Shown: positions 10,432 to 21,764 of the stretch, piece after piece
How the letters are laid out: each line of letters opens with the position of its first letter
Numbering within the stretch: position 1 is the stretch's first letter
Assembly (NCBI GenBank): GCA_003667245.1
Contig: RCNN01000384.1
Coordinates: 1-27,956 of the forward strand
Direction of reading: 5' to 3'
Source of the DNA: Heterostelium multicystogenum
Lineage: Eukaryota; Evosea; Eumycetozoa; Acytosteliales; Acytosteliaceae
DNA length: 27,956 nt
Notes under the pieces: generated by a model
Seen by the model: only the letters and a program-made list of their open reading frames with translations
The model's database searches: none
Told to the model about the DNA's origin: nothing
Program-made: the position numbers and the translations under genes

Positions 10432-10599
10432 TTCTTTTGTTTCTGTCGCAAAATAAACTATGCCAATGTCGTTTCCAACCAACTTCTCTTCTAAAATATT
10501 ATACTTTGTAAAACAAACTTCCATTTAATTCACACAAGACAGAATCTCAAAAACAAATTAGACCTGATTACCTTCTTTCTTTAGATATCTTTTATTTGT

Positions 10600-11344
10600 T
10601 TACACTGACTTTGCTTTTGATTTTTTAACTGATTTAGTTGATGCGGGGTTAATATTGGATTCTGTTGTGTTTTTCTTAGTTAATTTCTTAGCAGCTGGTT
10701 GCGGTTTATCAGTCAATTCATCTACTTGTTCGTCAATGTTTCGAGATTTCAAACTTTTCTTTTTCTGACTGAGTGGCTTCTGTGATTGAATTTGTTGTTT
10801 AGGAGTCTCAACCTGCTTTTTCCTCCTCTACTTCATTTTCATTGCTATTTGGGAATAGAGGATGTCCATATAAAACTATGAATCTCTTACAACCATTCTC
10901 TAGCTGTTTGGCTGTCTTTTGCATGTAGTTAATTTTATTATCCATTTTCATTTTCTAATAAAGATCATTAGTTTTTGTAAATCTTATGTTAATTACAGTG
11001 ATAACAATAAGCTAGCTTACTTCATAATCGTCATTGTACTTTAAAATTAAATCTCTATAATAATGTTGATCAGCAAAAGTTAGACCCTTCTCGATTCTGG
11101 GTGCCTCTGGTGCAACTTTTAGTTCTACTGGATTTTCTTTCATCTCTAACTTTTGCAAAGCTTGTTGTCTTCTCTCTGAATCTTTGGTAGTATTCTGAAA
11201 CTTCAATCCCATGAGTGCATAGTTTTCAAGGGTTGTCTTCTTTGGATCCCATCTTTCTTGAATCTCTTGGCTACCAAAATATACATCTCTGACTCTGTTG
11301 TGATTTTGCTTTTTGTTTCTCCTATTGTTTTTCTTTAAAGGCAT
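10600..11344 (-). CDS. nop16: Nop16, 60S ribosome biogenesis factor
   Basis: Exon 1 is 11344-11021 and exon 2 is 10954-10600. The 66-nt intron (GTAAGC...TTATTAG) is phase 0. The N-terminus is a basic nucleolar-type segment (MPLKKNNRRNKKQNHNR). It is followed by a WDPKKTTLENYALMGLKF block and, across the intron, KYNDDYE then NYMQKTAKQLENGCKRF. These are the two conserved regions of the Nop16 family, which acts in the nucleolus on pre-60S particles. After that a Lys/Ser/Gln-rich tail ends KKSKAKSV. The frame breaks once at a T5 run (10817-10821) between the conserved part and the tail; one base removed restores it. Corrected length is about 225 aa, in the usual family range. It shares a 142-bp divergent spacer with the PAAT-like gene. 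Confidence 0.88.
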
Positions 11345-11486
11345 TGTTATGTAGATATATATATAAAGAAATTAATAACAACAAAGTATAAATCTGTTTT
11401 ATTTTTAAAAAAAAAACGAGTGACCAAAATCGACGATAAAAAATAAATAATTAAATCAAATATTCATTTTTAATTCTTTAATAAAA
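11345..11486. promoter_or_regulatory. Short divergent promoter region
   Basis: This 142-bp spacer separates the start codons of nop16 (minus) and the PAAT-like gene (plus). It is extremely AT-rich, with TATATATATAAA on the nop16 side and an A10 tract near 11405. Two genes must share this spacer for initiation. No transcription-factor site can be named. Confidence 0.5.
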
Positions 11487-12434
11487 ATGAATGTTCAAAC
11501 AAATATTAACAGGATAGTTTGTTCATGGACAACAGATAGTATTGAACAGATCAGACAGTGCATTTCTATCTTTGATGATCAACATATTCAGGGAGAATCT
11601 TCTAATAATGATATAGTGATACAATTGAGATCATTAGACCCTCTGATAGCTCAGAGCCTTTCATACTTATACTATCTTTTGTCAACAAAATCTATATCAA
11701 CTCAATCACAGTTTACTCTAATAGTCGATTAATTGAAGTATACTCTGGTGAAATAGATGACTATTTAGGAACAATAAAATCTTCATTATACACCAACGGA
11801 GATACTTCCTTTGAGATATTGGAGGGATCACAGTGTTTTACCAACAATACTCCAACTTTACAGCTCAAGCTAAAGGTAAAAGAAAGAATTATTATTGATT
11901 TCCTATTAATACTAACCTTTTTGAAGTTTTGTTCATTTTTGCAAAAGAATAAATGTATACTATCTAAAATTGTTTTAAAGTTTAAAAGAATTAAGTAAAG
12001 AGCAGGCTGAACATGATGAACAGATGATACAAAAAGTATTTTCAAATCGTAACTTCATTGAAATGTTTGATTAATATTCAAAATTTTAGCAATCTTTAGA
12101 TTCTATGATGGCCTTAATGTCAATTCTTTCTGCAAACAAAGACCTATCAGGAATAGCTCAATCTACTCCAACTACTTATACTCCCAAACCATTGGCTCAA
12201 TTCAAGAGAAATGAAGAATCATCTACAGTTGAAGCTCAAAATTTAAACCAACTAAATCCTCCAAAGATGTTCATTGATATTAAATCAATGTTGGATGGAA
12301 TGGAATCAAGAATTGTAGGTAGAGAACCAATTATTATAAACTGAATTATATTAATCTTTAAATAGAATGAAAAATTTTCCTTAATATTAAATAGATTGGA
12401 TAAATTGGAGGAGAGATTAGACAAGAAAGAATAG
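11487..12434 (+). CDS. PAAT/C10orf88-like protein
   Basis: Exons by eye: 11487-11875, about 12007-12035 (its start is uncertain; 11981 would fit if one T is extra), 12090-12314 and 12366-12434. The N-terminus (NRIVCSWTTDS) opens a beta-rich domain with ITVYSNSRLIEVYSG then YLGTIKS, resembling the N-terminal domain of PAAT (C10orf88), a protein linked to mitochondrial ABC transporters. A linker rich in Ser, Thr and Pro follows. Then come MFIDIKSMLDGMESRI and a short coiled coil ending LDKLEERLDKKE, as in that family. The frame breaks once between 11677 and 11700 (a T4 and an A4 run lie there). Corrected length is about 235-245 aa. Family assignment is from motif memory and is tentative. It is convergent with the phosphatase gene, 48 bases away. 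Confidence 0.55.
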
Positions 12435-12482
12435 TTTGTAAATAAAAATAGATGTTATTTTATGCTATTTTCTTAATGTTTC

Positions 12483-13536
12483 TTATGAGCTAAATCTTAA
12501 TGAAAGAATTGATCTAACATCATTTACATATCTCAATACCTCTAAAAATGGAAGCAAAGTTAACAAAGATTGATCAGATGGATTATCACCCATCCAATTA
12601 TCTATTGGTAAGGCGTTTTCTATGTTATTGGAATATGCGATTGGTGAATTGTCTACTATGATTGTAGTTGCTAAATCTTGTTGAATTAATGATAAATCCT
12701 TAACATAGTTTCCATCTTTTTCAAGGCATGACTAATAAAAGCGATTAGTAAATTAATTCACAAGATTTTTTGGAAATACATACCTCTCTAAAAATATCTT
12801 TTTTTCATTAATTTGTTAGCATCTAGTTTGTTCAAGAGTGGGTCAGCATATTCTTTCATACTAGCTGTAAAGACAACGACATTGTACCACTCTGCAACTT
12901 TTTCGATGAAATAATCGACATGAGGCCTCTTGATAACATAGAATGTGCATTCAACGTCTTCAACAACAACATTCACAGTGAGGTGATGGTGTGTCACAGG
13001 TGTAAGCGTAGAATGAACAAGAGTCTCATCGAGATCTAAAATTAAGGTCTTTTTACATGGCGGGAGTATTAAGTTGTGATTGAAAATTGAAAAGATGTCA
13101 GTTGGATTAGTTTGTTGTGCTTGGTTGGCCTCATCGGTGGAGCTGTTGATTATATTTGTATCGGATGCTTTTTTGGAAAAAATATTATTAAATTTTTTGG
13201 ATGTATTGAAAATCGAGTAGTTATTGGTTTTTTGAGTGGCAATCAAAGATTTGATTTCTTCATTACGAGGCTCTATATTTTTCTTTGTCCTCACCTGGCT
13301 CACTTTCTTTATCTTTGTCGTTTATTGTTATACTATTAAAACTTAAAACCTATAATATAAAGTTAATATATAAAAGTGGAATTGATTTACAACAAACTTA
13401 CTGATGCTATTACAGAAAACATCCAGCTATAAACAAAACTCATTGAAGATGGGTCAACTGTTTTTTGTGGTGCTTTATCTACATCCGGATCACAACCTCT
13501 TCCCCCAGAAACTGAAAATGGTGGATATTCTTCCAT
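12483..13536 (-). CDS. FCP1/SCP-like (CTD small phosphatase-like) protein phosphatase
   Basis: Exons are 13536-13402, 13349-12784 and 12731-12483, with two 52-nt introns (GTAAGT...TATAG and GTATGT...ATTAG). The HAD-type catalytic motif DLDETLVHS lies in exon 2 (near 13015-13045), with both aspartates. VVVFTASMKEYADPLL follows, and exon 3 supplies the SCLEKDG...KDLSLIQQDL segment and the IIVDNSPIAY motif, all standard for the SCP/Dullard group of Ser phosphatases. The N-terminal exon carries a short hydrophobic patch (FVYSWMFSVIAS). A Ser/Asn-rich linker precedes the catalytic domain. Two one-base breaks occur, at a T5 run (13278-13282) and in 12790-12805 (an A5 and a T7 run), probably sequencing indels. 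Corrected length is about 315 aa. Substrate is not determinable; CTD, Smad-like or lipin-type targets are known in the family. Confidence 0.87.
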
Positions 13537-15426
13537 TTCAAAATGATTGATTTATAAGTATAGGAAACTGTCGAACTTTAAAAACAAACAAGAATTTAAT
13601 CTTAATAAATTCTATATAAAATATAAAATATATAAATAAACTTTGAAAAAATATATATAAATAAATTGACTCTAGTTTAAATATAAATTATTTGTTAGTT
13701 TACTTCTAAATCTTAGACAATATTGTGAAATAATTTATTAATAAAAATAAATATACACCTATTGTAAAAAATAAATAAATATATATTATAATATTATATT
13801 TCTGATTAAATGTTCAACAAAAAAAAAAACAAACAAAAACTAATAACTGAATAAAAAAAGATACAAATAAATAAAATAAAATTCTATCTTATCTCTTTTA
13901 GTTTATTATTGTTATTGTTATTGTTGTTGTTGTTGTTTATCTTTGTTGATGAATGATTTAATTTAATGTTTAGAATAGTTAATAAATGTAAAATGATGTA
14001 AATTTAAAAAAACAATAAATATTTTTAATTAGTTGGTGTGTGGTGATAATAGTAACAAAGATGTGTTGTGGTTAATATTAATAATGTGTGTTAAAGTTAG
14101 GTTGTGAATAGAGTGTTGAATTATTTATTTATTTATTTAAAAAGCATTGCTGACATCAGATATACTACCAAACTTGTATAAAATTGGTAAAAAGAGTAAT
14201 AGATATATCTGAAAAAGACATTTATATATTTACACATGTATACTGTTGTTATAAAACCTGACTTTGGAAATAAGTAATGTTGGTTATAGAGGGTATATTT
14301 TGTTGGGTGATGATTGATTGCTACCAATAAGTGATATCTATTTTAATAAAAATAATGAATTGTTGAGGACGAGCATGTGAGAAAATAGCTGATTTATGGA
14401 ATGGATGATAGAATTATGACATTCGTTGGGTGTAATGTTTTTTGAATCGTCATCACCACCACCAACAACAACAACTTTGTTTGATATGTTTAATTCACTT
14501 CTAATATAAAACCACAACTTAAATCTACCAATAACAATTGATGTATTATTGGGATTGGTATGTCTAATGTGATTGAGAAAGTATTCATATAACCATTTAA
14601 AACTACTGAGCTAAAAATATAATATACTTTTTACTTGCAGTTATAAAAACATGTCACATTATGTAAAGAGATTCAATAGATTTTTTAAATTATTAATATT
14701 TTTATGATTCTGATTGATGAAGTATTAAGGTATCGATCTTAGATTGTCCGATAGGAAATAAAAACATTTATTCAAATTTAACAGACTAATCATCAAAATC
14801 AAAGGAAATAAGATTAATGTTTTTGATGTGAAACTATATGATAAATTACCAATTTCGAATTGAGGTTTGATTGAAATTAGCATAAACTTGGTGTTTAAAT
14901 ATTCAATCAAACGCATATAATTAATTTTGGATAGATGCATCTCTTAATATAATCATTTGCAGTTATTAAAATTTTTAAAAAATATAAATCCAAATACTTT
15001 TTGCGTTTTTTTAATCAATTATAATTTAATGATTAAATAGAAGTACAATGAGTGTTGAAATGTATTTGTGTTTCAACTAAATAGTACAATCTTATCAATT
15101 ACAAGATCTGTGTAATGTCATATTGCATACTATGTAATTGCCAGTTTGATATCATATGTAAAAGATATCAAAATTAGTAGTTATAATCAGTATCTTAACA
15201 ATTACTTACAACAATAATGATATGATTGATGAATGTCGATGCAACTGGTAAATTTAATATAATAAATGTATATTGATTTTATAAATTAAAAGTGTTTTAA
15301 TAATGTAAATAGTTTTGTTTTTTATGATCTATTTTTCTAAAATTTTTTGAAAAACATAAACCTAAATAAAGAAAAAAAAAAAAACAAAAATTCCTATTGT
15401 TTTCAAAAAATGTGATTTAAATTTAT
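13537..15426. other. Long AT-rich intergenic region
   Basis: Nearly 1.9 kb contains no credible coding frame on either strand. It should hold the promoter of the phosphatase gene (right of 13536) and the 3' flank of the VIT-VWA-eIF4G gene. Minus-strand open stretches at 14133-14327 and 14725-14940 are Tyr/Phe/Ile/Leu-rich and look like chance frames. There are simple repeats: GTTATT/GTTGTT at 13903-13937, a CACCAC/AACAAC tract at 14452-14474 and ATTT repeats at 14122-14140. No tRNA or other structured RNA was recognised. Confidence 0.6.
13903..13937. repeat. GTT/GTTATT microsatellite
   Basis: This is a short tract of ATTGTT hexamers turning into GTT triplets. Such AAC/CAA tracts are common in dictyostelid spacers and coding DNA. 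No frame runs through it here. Confidence 0.75.
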
Positions 15427-18400
15427 TTAAAATTCACTGATCAATCTCTTGGCATTCTTCAAAATGTCATCAAGAGGTTGGGCTGGTGGATTTGGTTGTT
15501 GGTATTCTGATTGCAACCAATCGAGTGTCTTTTGTTTGATTAACTCGAAATCTTCTTGTTCTTCAGTAAAGTTGATTTGAATAAAGGAGTAAGCAAGACA
15601 AGTTGCCCAGATATTTGGGTGGGTAAGTGATAGTGAATTGGAGTTTTCAGCGTTGTCCAAGTTGGAAAGTGGTACATTGATGACACCGGCGAGTTGTTTG
15701 TTTAACTCCCAGAAACCATCAGCCTTTTGCAAAAGGATCAAATGTTCTGAAAGAGTTGGCTCTGATTGATTGGTGGACACAACCTTGCTTGTTGAAAGAT
15801 ATGGGAAATATTCCTGGAAGAACTCTTCTTGAAGGTATTGGGTGGTTCTATTCTTTGGACGGAACAATTTGAGAATATCAAGATTTTCAGTTTTTTCGTA
15901 TAACTCGGCAAGACGGTCAGAGTCAGCTTGATTCTCAATAGCAAAGAAAGTTTCTTTGAGCATAGATTCAGCTTTTCCATTGTCCACCAAATCGATATAA
16001 GCTTCCTCCAAATAATTTAATGGGAAAACCTCCGACTCTAGACAAACACCAATAACTTGTGCCAAAAACTTGGATGCAAATGGAAGATCGATTTCAATAT
16101 CTTCAATGCTATCCAAAATCTCCTTCAAACTATAATTTTTTTTTTTTTTTGAAAATTGTAATTTAATAAGTATATTGTAATACATTGGTTAACAAATGTA
16201 TGTAATTGGTTGTACTTACCCTTCCTTGAAGTTTTCTGATGAGTACATTTGAGTAGAAATAATTTGATGAATCAATTCCAATATACAATCCTTTTCTTTA
16301 TCTCTCTTTTCAAATGACTTGTTAATAGTAATACAAATAATCTTGAAGTTTTTGAAAAGATAAAAGTTAGTAATGAATCATTGATTTTTTTAACGTTTGA
16401 ATAAAATTACCTTTCCATAGAGTTTTGGATAGTTAAGCTCTTTATAGCATTCAATGGCTTCTTCAATATCTCTTGATTCGACGTATTCATCTAAAGTGAT
16501 AGAAATAGTATCTTCAAGTTTTTCAAGGGAGACTTCATTGGTTTCAGCTTTAACTGGTGTTGAGATTGGTTCCATTGGTGGCATCTTTGGTGATCCTTGT
16601 GGGAAATCATCGTCCTCCAAGACACTGAACATGTTTTGTCTTTGGTTTTCTTTTTATTGGTTCCAGAGGTTGAGTTTCTGAGTGGTGAGGTGACACCAGC
16701 TTTAACTGGGGTTGCATTGCTGCTGGAGTTAAGCTCATTCTTCTTTGGAGTCTTTTTACCGTCCTTAGGCGACTTTCCGGCAATCTCCCAACCATCGGAT
16801 TTACTCTCAGACTTGTTACCTTTTCCAAAAAATACCTTTACGTGGAGTAGAATCACGATCACGACGATCATCACGGTCACGTCTGTCATCACGATCACGA
16901 CGATCACGACGGTCACGACGGTCACCACGATCATCACGGTCACCACCACGACCACCGTGTGCCTTAATGAAACGTTCTTCTTTCTCATGGTCATCTTTGT
17001 TAACCTTCAACATACCAGTTGTCTTTGGCTCCCAACGATCAGCTCTTAGATCCAAAAGACCCAAAACCAAATAACGAGCTCTGGATGAGAACTTTTCGTT
17101 CTCAGAGATAGCAAGAAGAGTACTGAATGTGGTCATAATTGATGGCTTGTTTGGATCAGCATCTAACTTCTTTCCAATGGTAGTAATTAATTTTACAACA
17201 CCTTCAACAATATCCTCTGAAAATGATTCTTGTGCCTTTCCCAACAAGAACTTGATACATTGAACGACGATAGATTCGGCCAAAACAGAGTGTTTATACA
17301 ATTCACCAATAAATTTAATATCTATTGTTGGTTAACATGATCGTTAGTCATTGGTCTTTTGTTTCCATTTTTAATTGATAAACTTACTTCCAAGGGTTCT
17401 TCTCTTGATAAAGAATTCTTGTTCCTCTTGGTCTTCCTTTGGGAGAGATTCAAATTTGGAACGATCTGGTTTTTCTTCGAATACAGATTGACAATTGAGG
17501 ATGACTTCACGTTTCAAAGAGATATTATTTTCAAATTTAGGGAATTTAACATCAAGATGTCCAGTCATGATAGCATAGACAGCACTGTATTTTTGATCAA
17601 CGATTGCCTTTTCAAAGAGAATCTTGGCTACACCCTTCAAAACTTCTTCACTTGGAATAGTTATTTCTTCGATACACTTGATCAATGTAGCATAGGTATC
17701 CATGGTAATACGATTGAGATTGAATTTAAACTTCTTATAGATCTCTGAAAATTCACCAGCAGTATCCTTTGAGAAAATCTTTTTGACTGGGACAACGGGT
17801 TGATGAGCTTGTTGATTTTTAAAGTTGTCGTGATGTCCACGATCCTTTCCACGACGGTTCTCTTTTTGTCCAAAGATAGCACCTTGTTTTTGTTGATTCA
17901 ACAAAGAGGTATATGACTTCAGTGGCTCTGGAATACGTGTATTTGAGTCGATATAACGTTGACCGAGAAGGAATTGAATAGAGTATTGCTTCTTTCCAGA
18001 TGGTGGAGAGACAGAGTTGGCTGCGGCAACACTAGCCTGGGATGGAGCAGATGTTGTTGCACTGCTTACCATTCCGAATTGTGACAATCCTGCTTGAATG
18101 GCTGCAGCAATCTTGGATGATTGGGCATCAGCTGGGGATGGGGCAACTAAACCAACTTTTGGTTGAGCAGCAGTGCTTGATGTTGTTGAGGCGGCAGATA
18201 CTGGAGCTTGGGAAATTGGAGTGGTAGTGGCAGGGGTTGGGACTGGAGCTGGAGTGGTAGTGGCAGTGGCAGGAGGTGAGACTGGGGCTGTAGTAGCAGA
18301 AGTTGAAACTGGAGCAGTAGTGACAGTGGCAGGAGTTGAAACTGGAGCAGTTGTTTCGGTAACAGATGTAGTGTTGGCTGGAGCTGGTGTCGAAACTGGA

Positions 18401-18889
18401 ACTGGAGTTGAAACTAAAGCTGGGGTGGCAGTGGCAGGAGTTGAAGTTGAAACCACTGGAGCAGGTGTTGAGGCAGCAGGAGTTGAAGTAGAAACAACTG
18501 GAGCTGATGGTGTGGTGGTTGGTTGTACTGGAGTAGGGGTGGCTGGAACAACAGCTGGTTGTACAACTGGTGCCAACTTGGCTGGAATGGTGAATGGGAT
18601 AGATGGATTACCAGTTTGTAAACTCTTAGGAACAAACTCTGGCGAGTTAAACTTGAGAGTAGATTTTGAAAGTGGTGTTGAAGGGGTAAAAGATGGTGCG
18701 GATGGTGATAAATTAGAAGAGGATGGTGTAAATGGTGGTGAGTTTGATGAAAGTGGTCTCAAAGGTGAAATAGTTGTTCCAGTGGATTGTGTTTGGTGGG
18801 TAGTTTGTGAAGCAGCACCATGATGATGATTCAAGTTGGTTGGAATTCCAGAGGCTGAACCACGAAGAGAAATCATTGAACTTTCAGAG
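15427..18889 (-). other. eIF4G module of the fusion gene (PAM2-like, 4E-binding, MIF4G, MA3)
   Basis: A Ser/Thr/Pro/Ala low-complexity region (about 18050-18830) contains STLKFNSPEFVP (about 18625-18663), which resembles a PABP-binding PAM2 motif. The 4E-binding motif YSIQFLL (17965-17985), flanked by KKQ and GQRY, closely follows the YxxxxL-hydrophobic consensus. MIF4G runs from about 17745 (FNLNRITMDTYATLIKCI) to 17040, and intron 2 splits the diagnostic RRTLGN/IKFIGELYKHSVL. After an Arg/Asp repeat, NMFSVLEDDD (across a break) and ITLDEYVESRDIEEAIEC begin MA3, which extends through FASKFLAQVIG to about 15900. The end (WATCLAYSFIQI ... DWLQSEYQQ) is a W2-like helical domain. These are the binding sites expected for eIF4E, eIF4A and eIF3. 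Confidence 0.9.
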
Positions 18890-20909
18890 AAAACGTTGTG
18901 AGGCAAAGATGAGTCTTTATCCTCAGCGGAGAAAAACGATGTATAGTTGGTGGCTAAACCCATACTTGATACCTAACTCAACAATACGTTTAGTTAGACG
19001 TTCAGATTCAACTGGATCGGTAGTATCCAACAACTGATATTGTAAGTCGGAAATCAAGGTGTAGGCAGACAAACAGTGAATCATATCACCTTCCTTGACT
19101 TCACTATCCTTAATTTGAATCTGGAAGGAAACTGGTCCGTTAGGTCCATTGGCCAATAACTTGACAGTACCACTCAACTTTTCTTCCTTGCTTAAGATGT
19201 TAAAAACAGTAAGACGGTCACCGTCAAACAAAGTTCTCAAATCTCTTGGAGCTTGCATCTTGCTCGACATTGATCCCCAATCGATTCTAATGTTTGTGTA
19301 TGCTGGTTGCAAAGCACGTTTCAACTGTCTCATAACTTTGTTTTCAATGGTTTCATTCTCGATTGCTAACTCAGCAACACCACAACCAGCATTTGCAACA
19401 ACATCAACCTGTAATATTTAAATTCATATTAATAATCAGTTGTTTTTTGTTTTCTATTTGTTTTGATTGACTTACCAATTGTCTGCTACCAAACTCACCC
19501 ATACCAATTGGGAAAACGGAAGTGTTGTCAGCATTTTGACGAACCAATTCAACGATTGGTCCAACATTTGAAACACCACCATCGGTAAGAATGAAGATCT
19601 TACGTGGACGTACGGCTGGTGTTTTGTAGATGTCTTGGAGAGGAGCAAGCAAGTTGGTTTCACCAGACTCTGACTTTAAAGTCTTGATGTATTGAGTGGC
19701 TGCCTCGAGGTTCTCACCACCATATTGCATGGATTTGGCAAACAACTTGTTGAAAGTTGATCCAAAAGAAATGATGTTAAAATAGATTGATTTTGACAAG
19801 GAGTGGCAGAACAAATGGAGACCTTTCTTTGCATGTGTCATGTTGTAACCTTGCATGGACTCACTGCAATCAACCAAGAAGATTATCTCCATTTCTTGGC
19901 TGGCGGATGGGTAAACCTTTGTGTGGTGTGCTGCTTCCACTGGTTGGAAGTGGTGACTGTGGTTGTTGCTGTTGCTGGACGGCAGCTGCGAAACTTGTTG
20001 TTGTTTAATCGATGGATGAAGCTGCTGCTGTGGGTTGTGCAGTTGATAGACGTGGGTAGAAAACTAACATTAAAGCATGTGAGCCGTCTTGGTTTTTCTC
20101 GATGAAACCAGCGGGTTGATGAGGATCTCTTAGCTTTACTAAAATGGTTAAATCGTTTTGATTGACAGTGTCAATGGGACGAGTATCCTCCGTACTCAAC
20201 GGAACCGAAATTCGAATCTTCACCATTCTTTCCGATCTTTGTAATAATTTCTTCGGGATGTGATGGTGATTTAATCTCAACAATAGACGATGGCATTTCC
20301 AAATCCAACTTGATTGAAAGTCCTTGCTTTATACTACTGCTGTTGTTATTTAAACTCTTGTTATTAGTCGACAATGTTTGTGAATCTGTGGTTTTGTGAT
20401 TTGATAAAGTATTTATATTGTTGTTGTTTTGTTGCTCCTCTGTTTGTGAAAGTGAGGTTGGGAATACCATATACAAGTATTCACCTTGCATCGACATTTC
20501 AGTTACATATGTAATTATGACTTCAAGCTCCTTATATTGGGAGAGATTGGAGAGACGGCAAAGGAAGAAATCTTCCTCAAGATATGGATCTTGGGTTCCG
20601 GCCTCCTTGGCAATATTGGCAGCAGTGTTGTTGTCGAGTTGCTTAAGAGCCTCACCAAGGTTAGTCACCTCGGCAGTGATCTTCTTTCCGTCCAGTCGGA
20701 TCTCGAATCCAGTGAGAACACCAAGTGAAATATTCAAGTGCGCCTTGAATGTGGCCTCATCGGACTGACCTGCGGCGAATGACTTGCCAATGTCACTGTA
20801 GGTCTTTTGTGAATACGAGCTGTGCTGCCAAATCGACAACACGGGCATTCACTGACATAAATGATGGATGTATTTTGGTCTCCATTTTCTTCCACAATGC
20901 AGAATACAT
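15427..20909 (-). CDS. VIT-VWA-eIF4G fusion: translation initiation factor 4G with N-terminal VWA module
   Basis: Exons are 20909-19476, 19408-17388, 17321-16411, 16341-16220 and 16129-15427. The four introns (67, 66, 69 and 90 nt) have donors GTAAGT, GTAAGT, GTAATT and GTAAGT, and all keep frame. The product is about 1730 aa. In order it has a VIT domain, a Gln/Asn linker, a VWA domain with full MIDAS, a Thr/Pro/Ala-rich stretch with a PAM2-like motif, an eIF4E-binding YSIQFLL, MIF4G, an Arg/Asp repeat, MA3 and a C-terminal helical domain. eIF4G scaffolds eIF4E, eIF4A and PABP at the mRNA cap. Six one-base breaks (near 20805, 20230, 20030, 18956-18961, 16827-16832 and 16634-16637) are read as sequencing indels because conserved sequence continues across them. 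The break at 18960 sits close to the VWA/eIF4G junction, so two overlapping genes are formally possible. However, the conserved post-VWA motif continues into the eIF4G frame and no AT-rich spacer separates them. Confidence 0.8.
16853..16960 (-). repeat. Coding Arg/Asp repeat in the eIF4G linker
   Basis: About 100 bases of degenerate CGTGAC/CGTGAT units encode an alternating Arg-Asp run flanked by GGRGG on the amino side. It lies between MIF4G and MA3. It is far more GC-rich than its surroundings. Such RD/RGG tracts usually bind RNA or partners in a disordered state. The complementary strand is also open, but only as a by-product of the repeat. Confidence 0.8.
18890..20909 (-). other. VIT and VWA module of the fusion gene
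   Basis: The ATG at 20907-20909 follows an in-frame stop closely. VNARVVDLAAQLV (about 20817-20855) then TYSDIGK across a break is the start of a VIT domain. FEIRLDGKKITAEV and DFFLCRLSNLS continue it. NDLTILVKLRDP and ALMLVFYPRL are the strand pair usually seen between VIT and VWA. The VWA MIDAS is complete: DCSESM (about 19854-19871), the Thr in SGETNLLAPL (about 19640-19670) and the Asp in LTDGGVSN (about 19570-19595). After the VWA, ELGIKYG (18962 side) and LATNYTSFFSAED form the conserved KYG...YTSF tail of VWA5-like proteins and are divided by the 18956-18961 break. In other proteins VIT-VWA modules bind proteins through a divalent metal. Confidence 0.85.
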
Positions 20910-21764
20910 TATTTATAGGTAAAGATTATATTATTATATATAAATAGAATTAGTGATAATCTGTTGATCCAATGCAAATAAATATAAATATTGACGTCAA
21001 CTAAACAGAAATGTAAAGTGAACGAAACGAGTAAGTTTAGTTATGTAAATAGATGAATATTAAACTAACTAAAAAGAGATGACAGGTGGTGGTGACAAGA
21101 TTTGAAAGCTGAACAGTAATAATATATAAATTACAACAACTTGCAAAAATAAAAATGTGAACCAGTTAGCAAAAAAAAAGAAATAAATAGTTATGCGGAA
21201 TAATAGATGAAGCGAAAATATAGTAACAAATGACAAACTTGTTACTTTTAGACAATGGTGGTAGAAGTGGTGGTGGTGGGTTGGTTTGAAGATATCAAAA
21301 AGCAATGCGAGTAGGTGATTTTATATTGTCTATTGTTTTTGATTGTATAGTTTTCTATTCGTTTGATGGTTGAGAATTTAGAAGAATTGGCTAGTAAGTA
21401 GATAGAGGATAAAATTAGAAGTGAATGTTTAATGTTTAGCCGACAAACACAACCAGAACAACGATAAATATATATTTATTTCTAAATGCTATATAAATAG
21501 ATATTGTGTGTTGGTGAACTAACTATTTTAAAGAAGAGAAAGAAGGAATAAATTGAAAAAAAATATTGTTTATTTGATCAAATATGTATTTAAGTTGATG
21601 ATGTTGAGATGTTGAGCTAAAAGAAAAACTGAACCGAGTGAGTCGAAACGAGAAAAATAAAAAAATAAAATAGCTAAAAAATAAAAAATAACAAAATATT
21701 AAAAAAATAAAAAAAATAAAAAACACATCCTTCAAAAAAAAACAAAAAACAAAAACAAAATAGC
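20910..21764. promoter_or_regulatory. Upstream region of the VIT-VWA-eIF4G gene
   Basis: This is AT-rich DNA with long A and T tracts (for example 21636-21763 is almost only A and T with scattered C), in the dictyostelid promoter style. Minus-strand open stretches at 21069-21305 and 21523-21735 are Phe/Ile/Leu-rich chance frames. A GGTGGTGG-type tract lies near 21251-21281. No specific regulatory element can be named. Confidence 0.5.

Noticed and set aside
13112..13339. Plus-strand 75-codon hydrophobic frame
   Set aside because: It lies antisense to the phosphatase exon 2 and intron 1, where the minus strand has the clear catalytic context.
14133..14940. Minus-strand frames of 64 and 71 codons
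   Set aside because: Composition is dominated by Tyr, Phe, Ile and Leu, as expected of random AT-rich DNA, and no splice context was found.
16597..17049. Plus-strand 150-codon frame with Thr/Val/Ile repeats, and a minus-strand Val/Met/Thr frame over the same place
   Set aside because: Both are by-products of the Arg/Asp repeat and MIF4G-MA3 linker of eIF4G.
18173..18823. Plus-strand 216-codon Gly/Val/Ala/Thr-rich open frame
   Set aside because: It is the antisense of the Thr/Pro/Ala-rich eIF4G linker. Its repeats merely mirror those codons, and the minus strand carries recognisable motifs.
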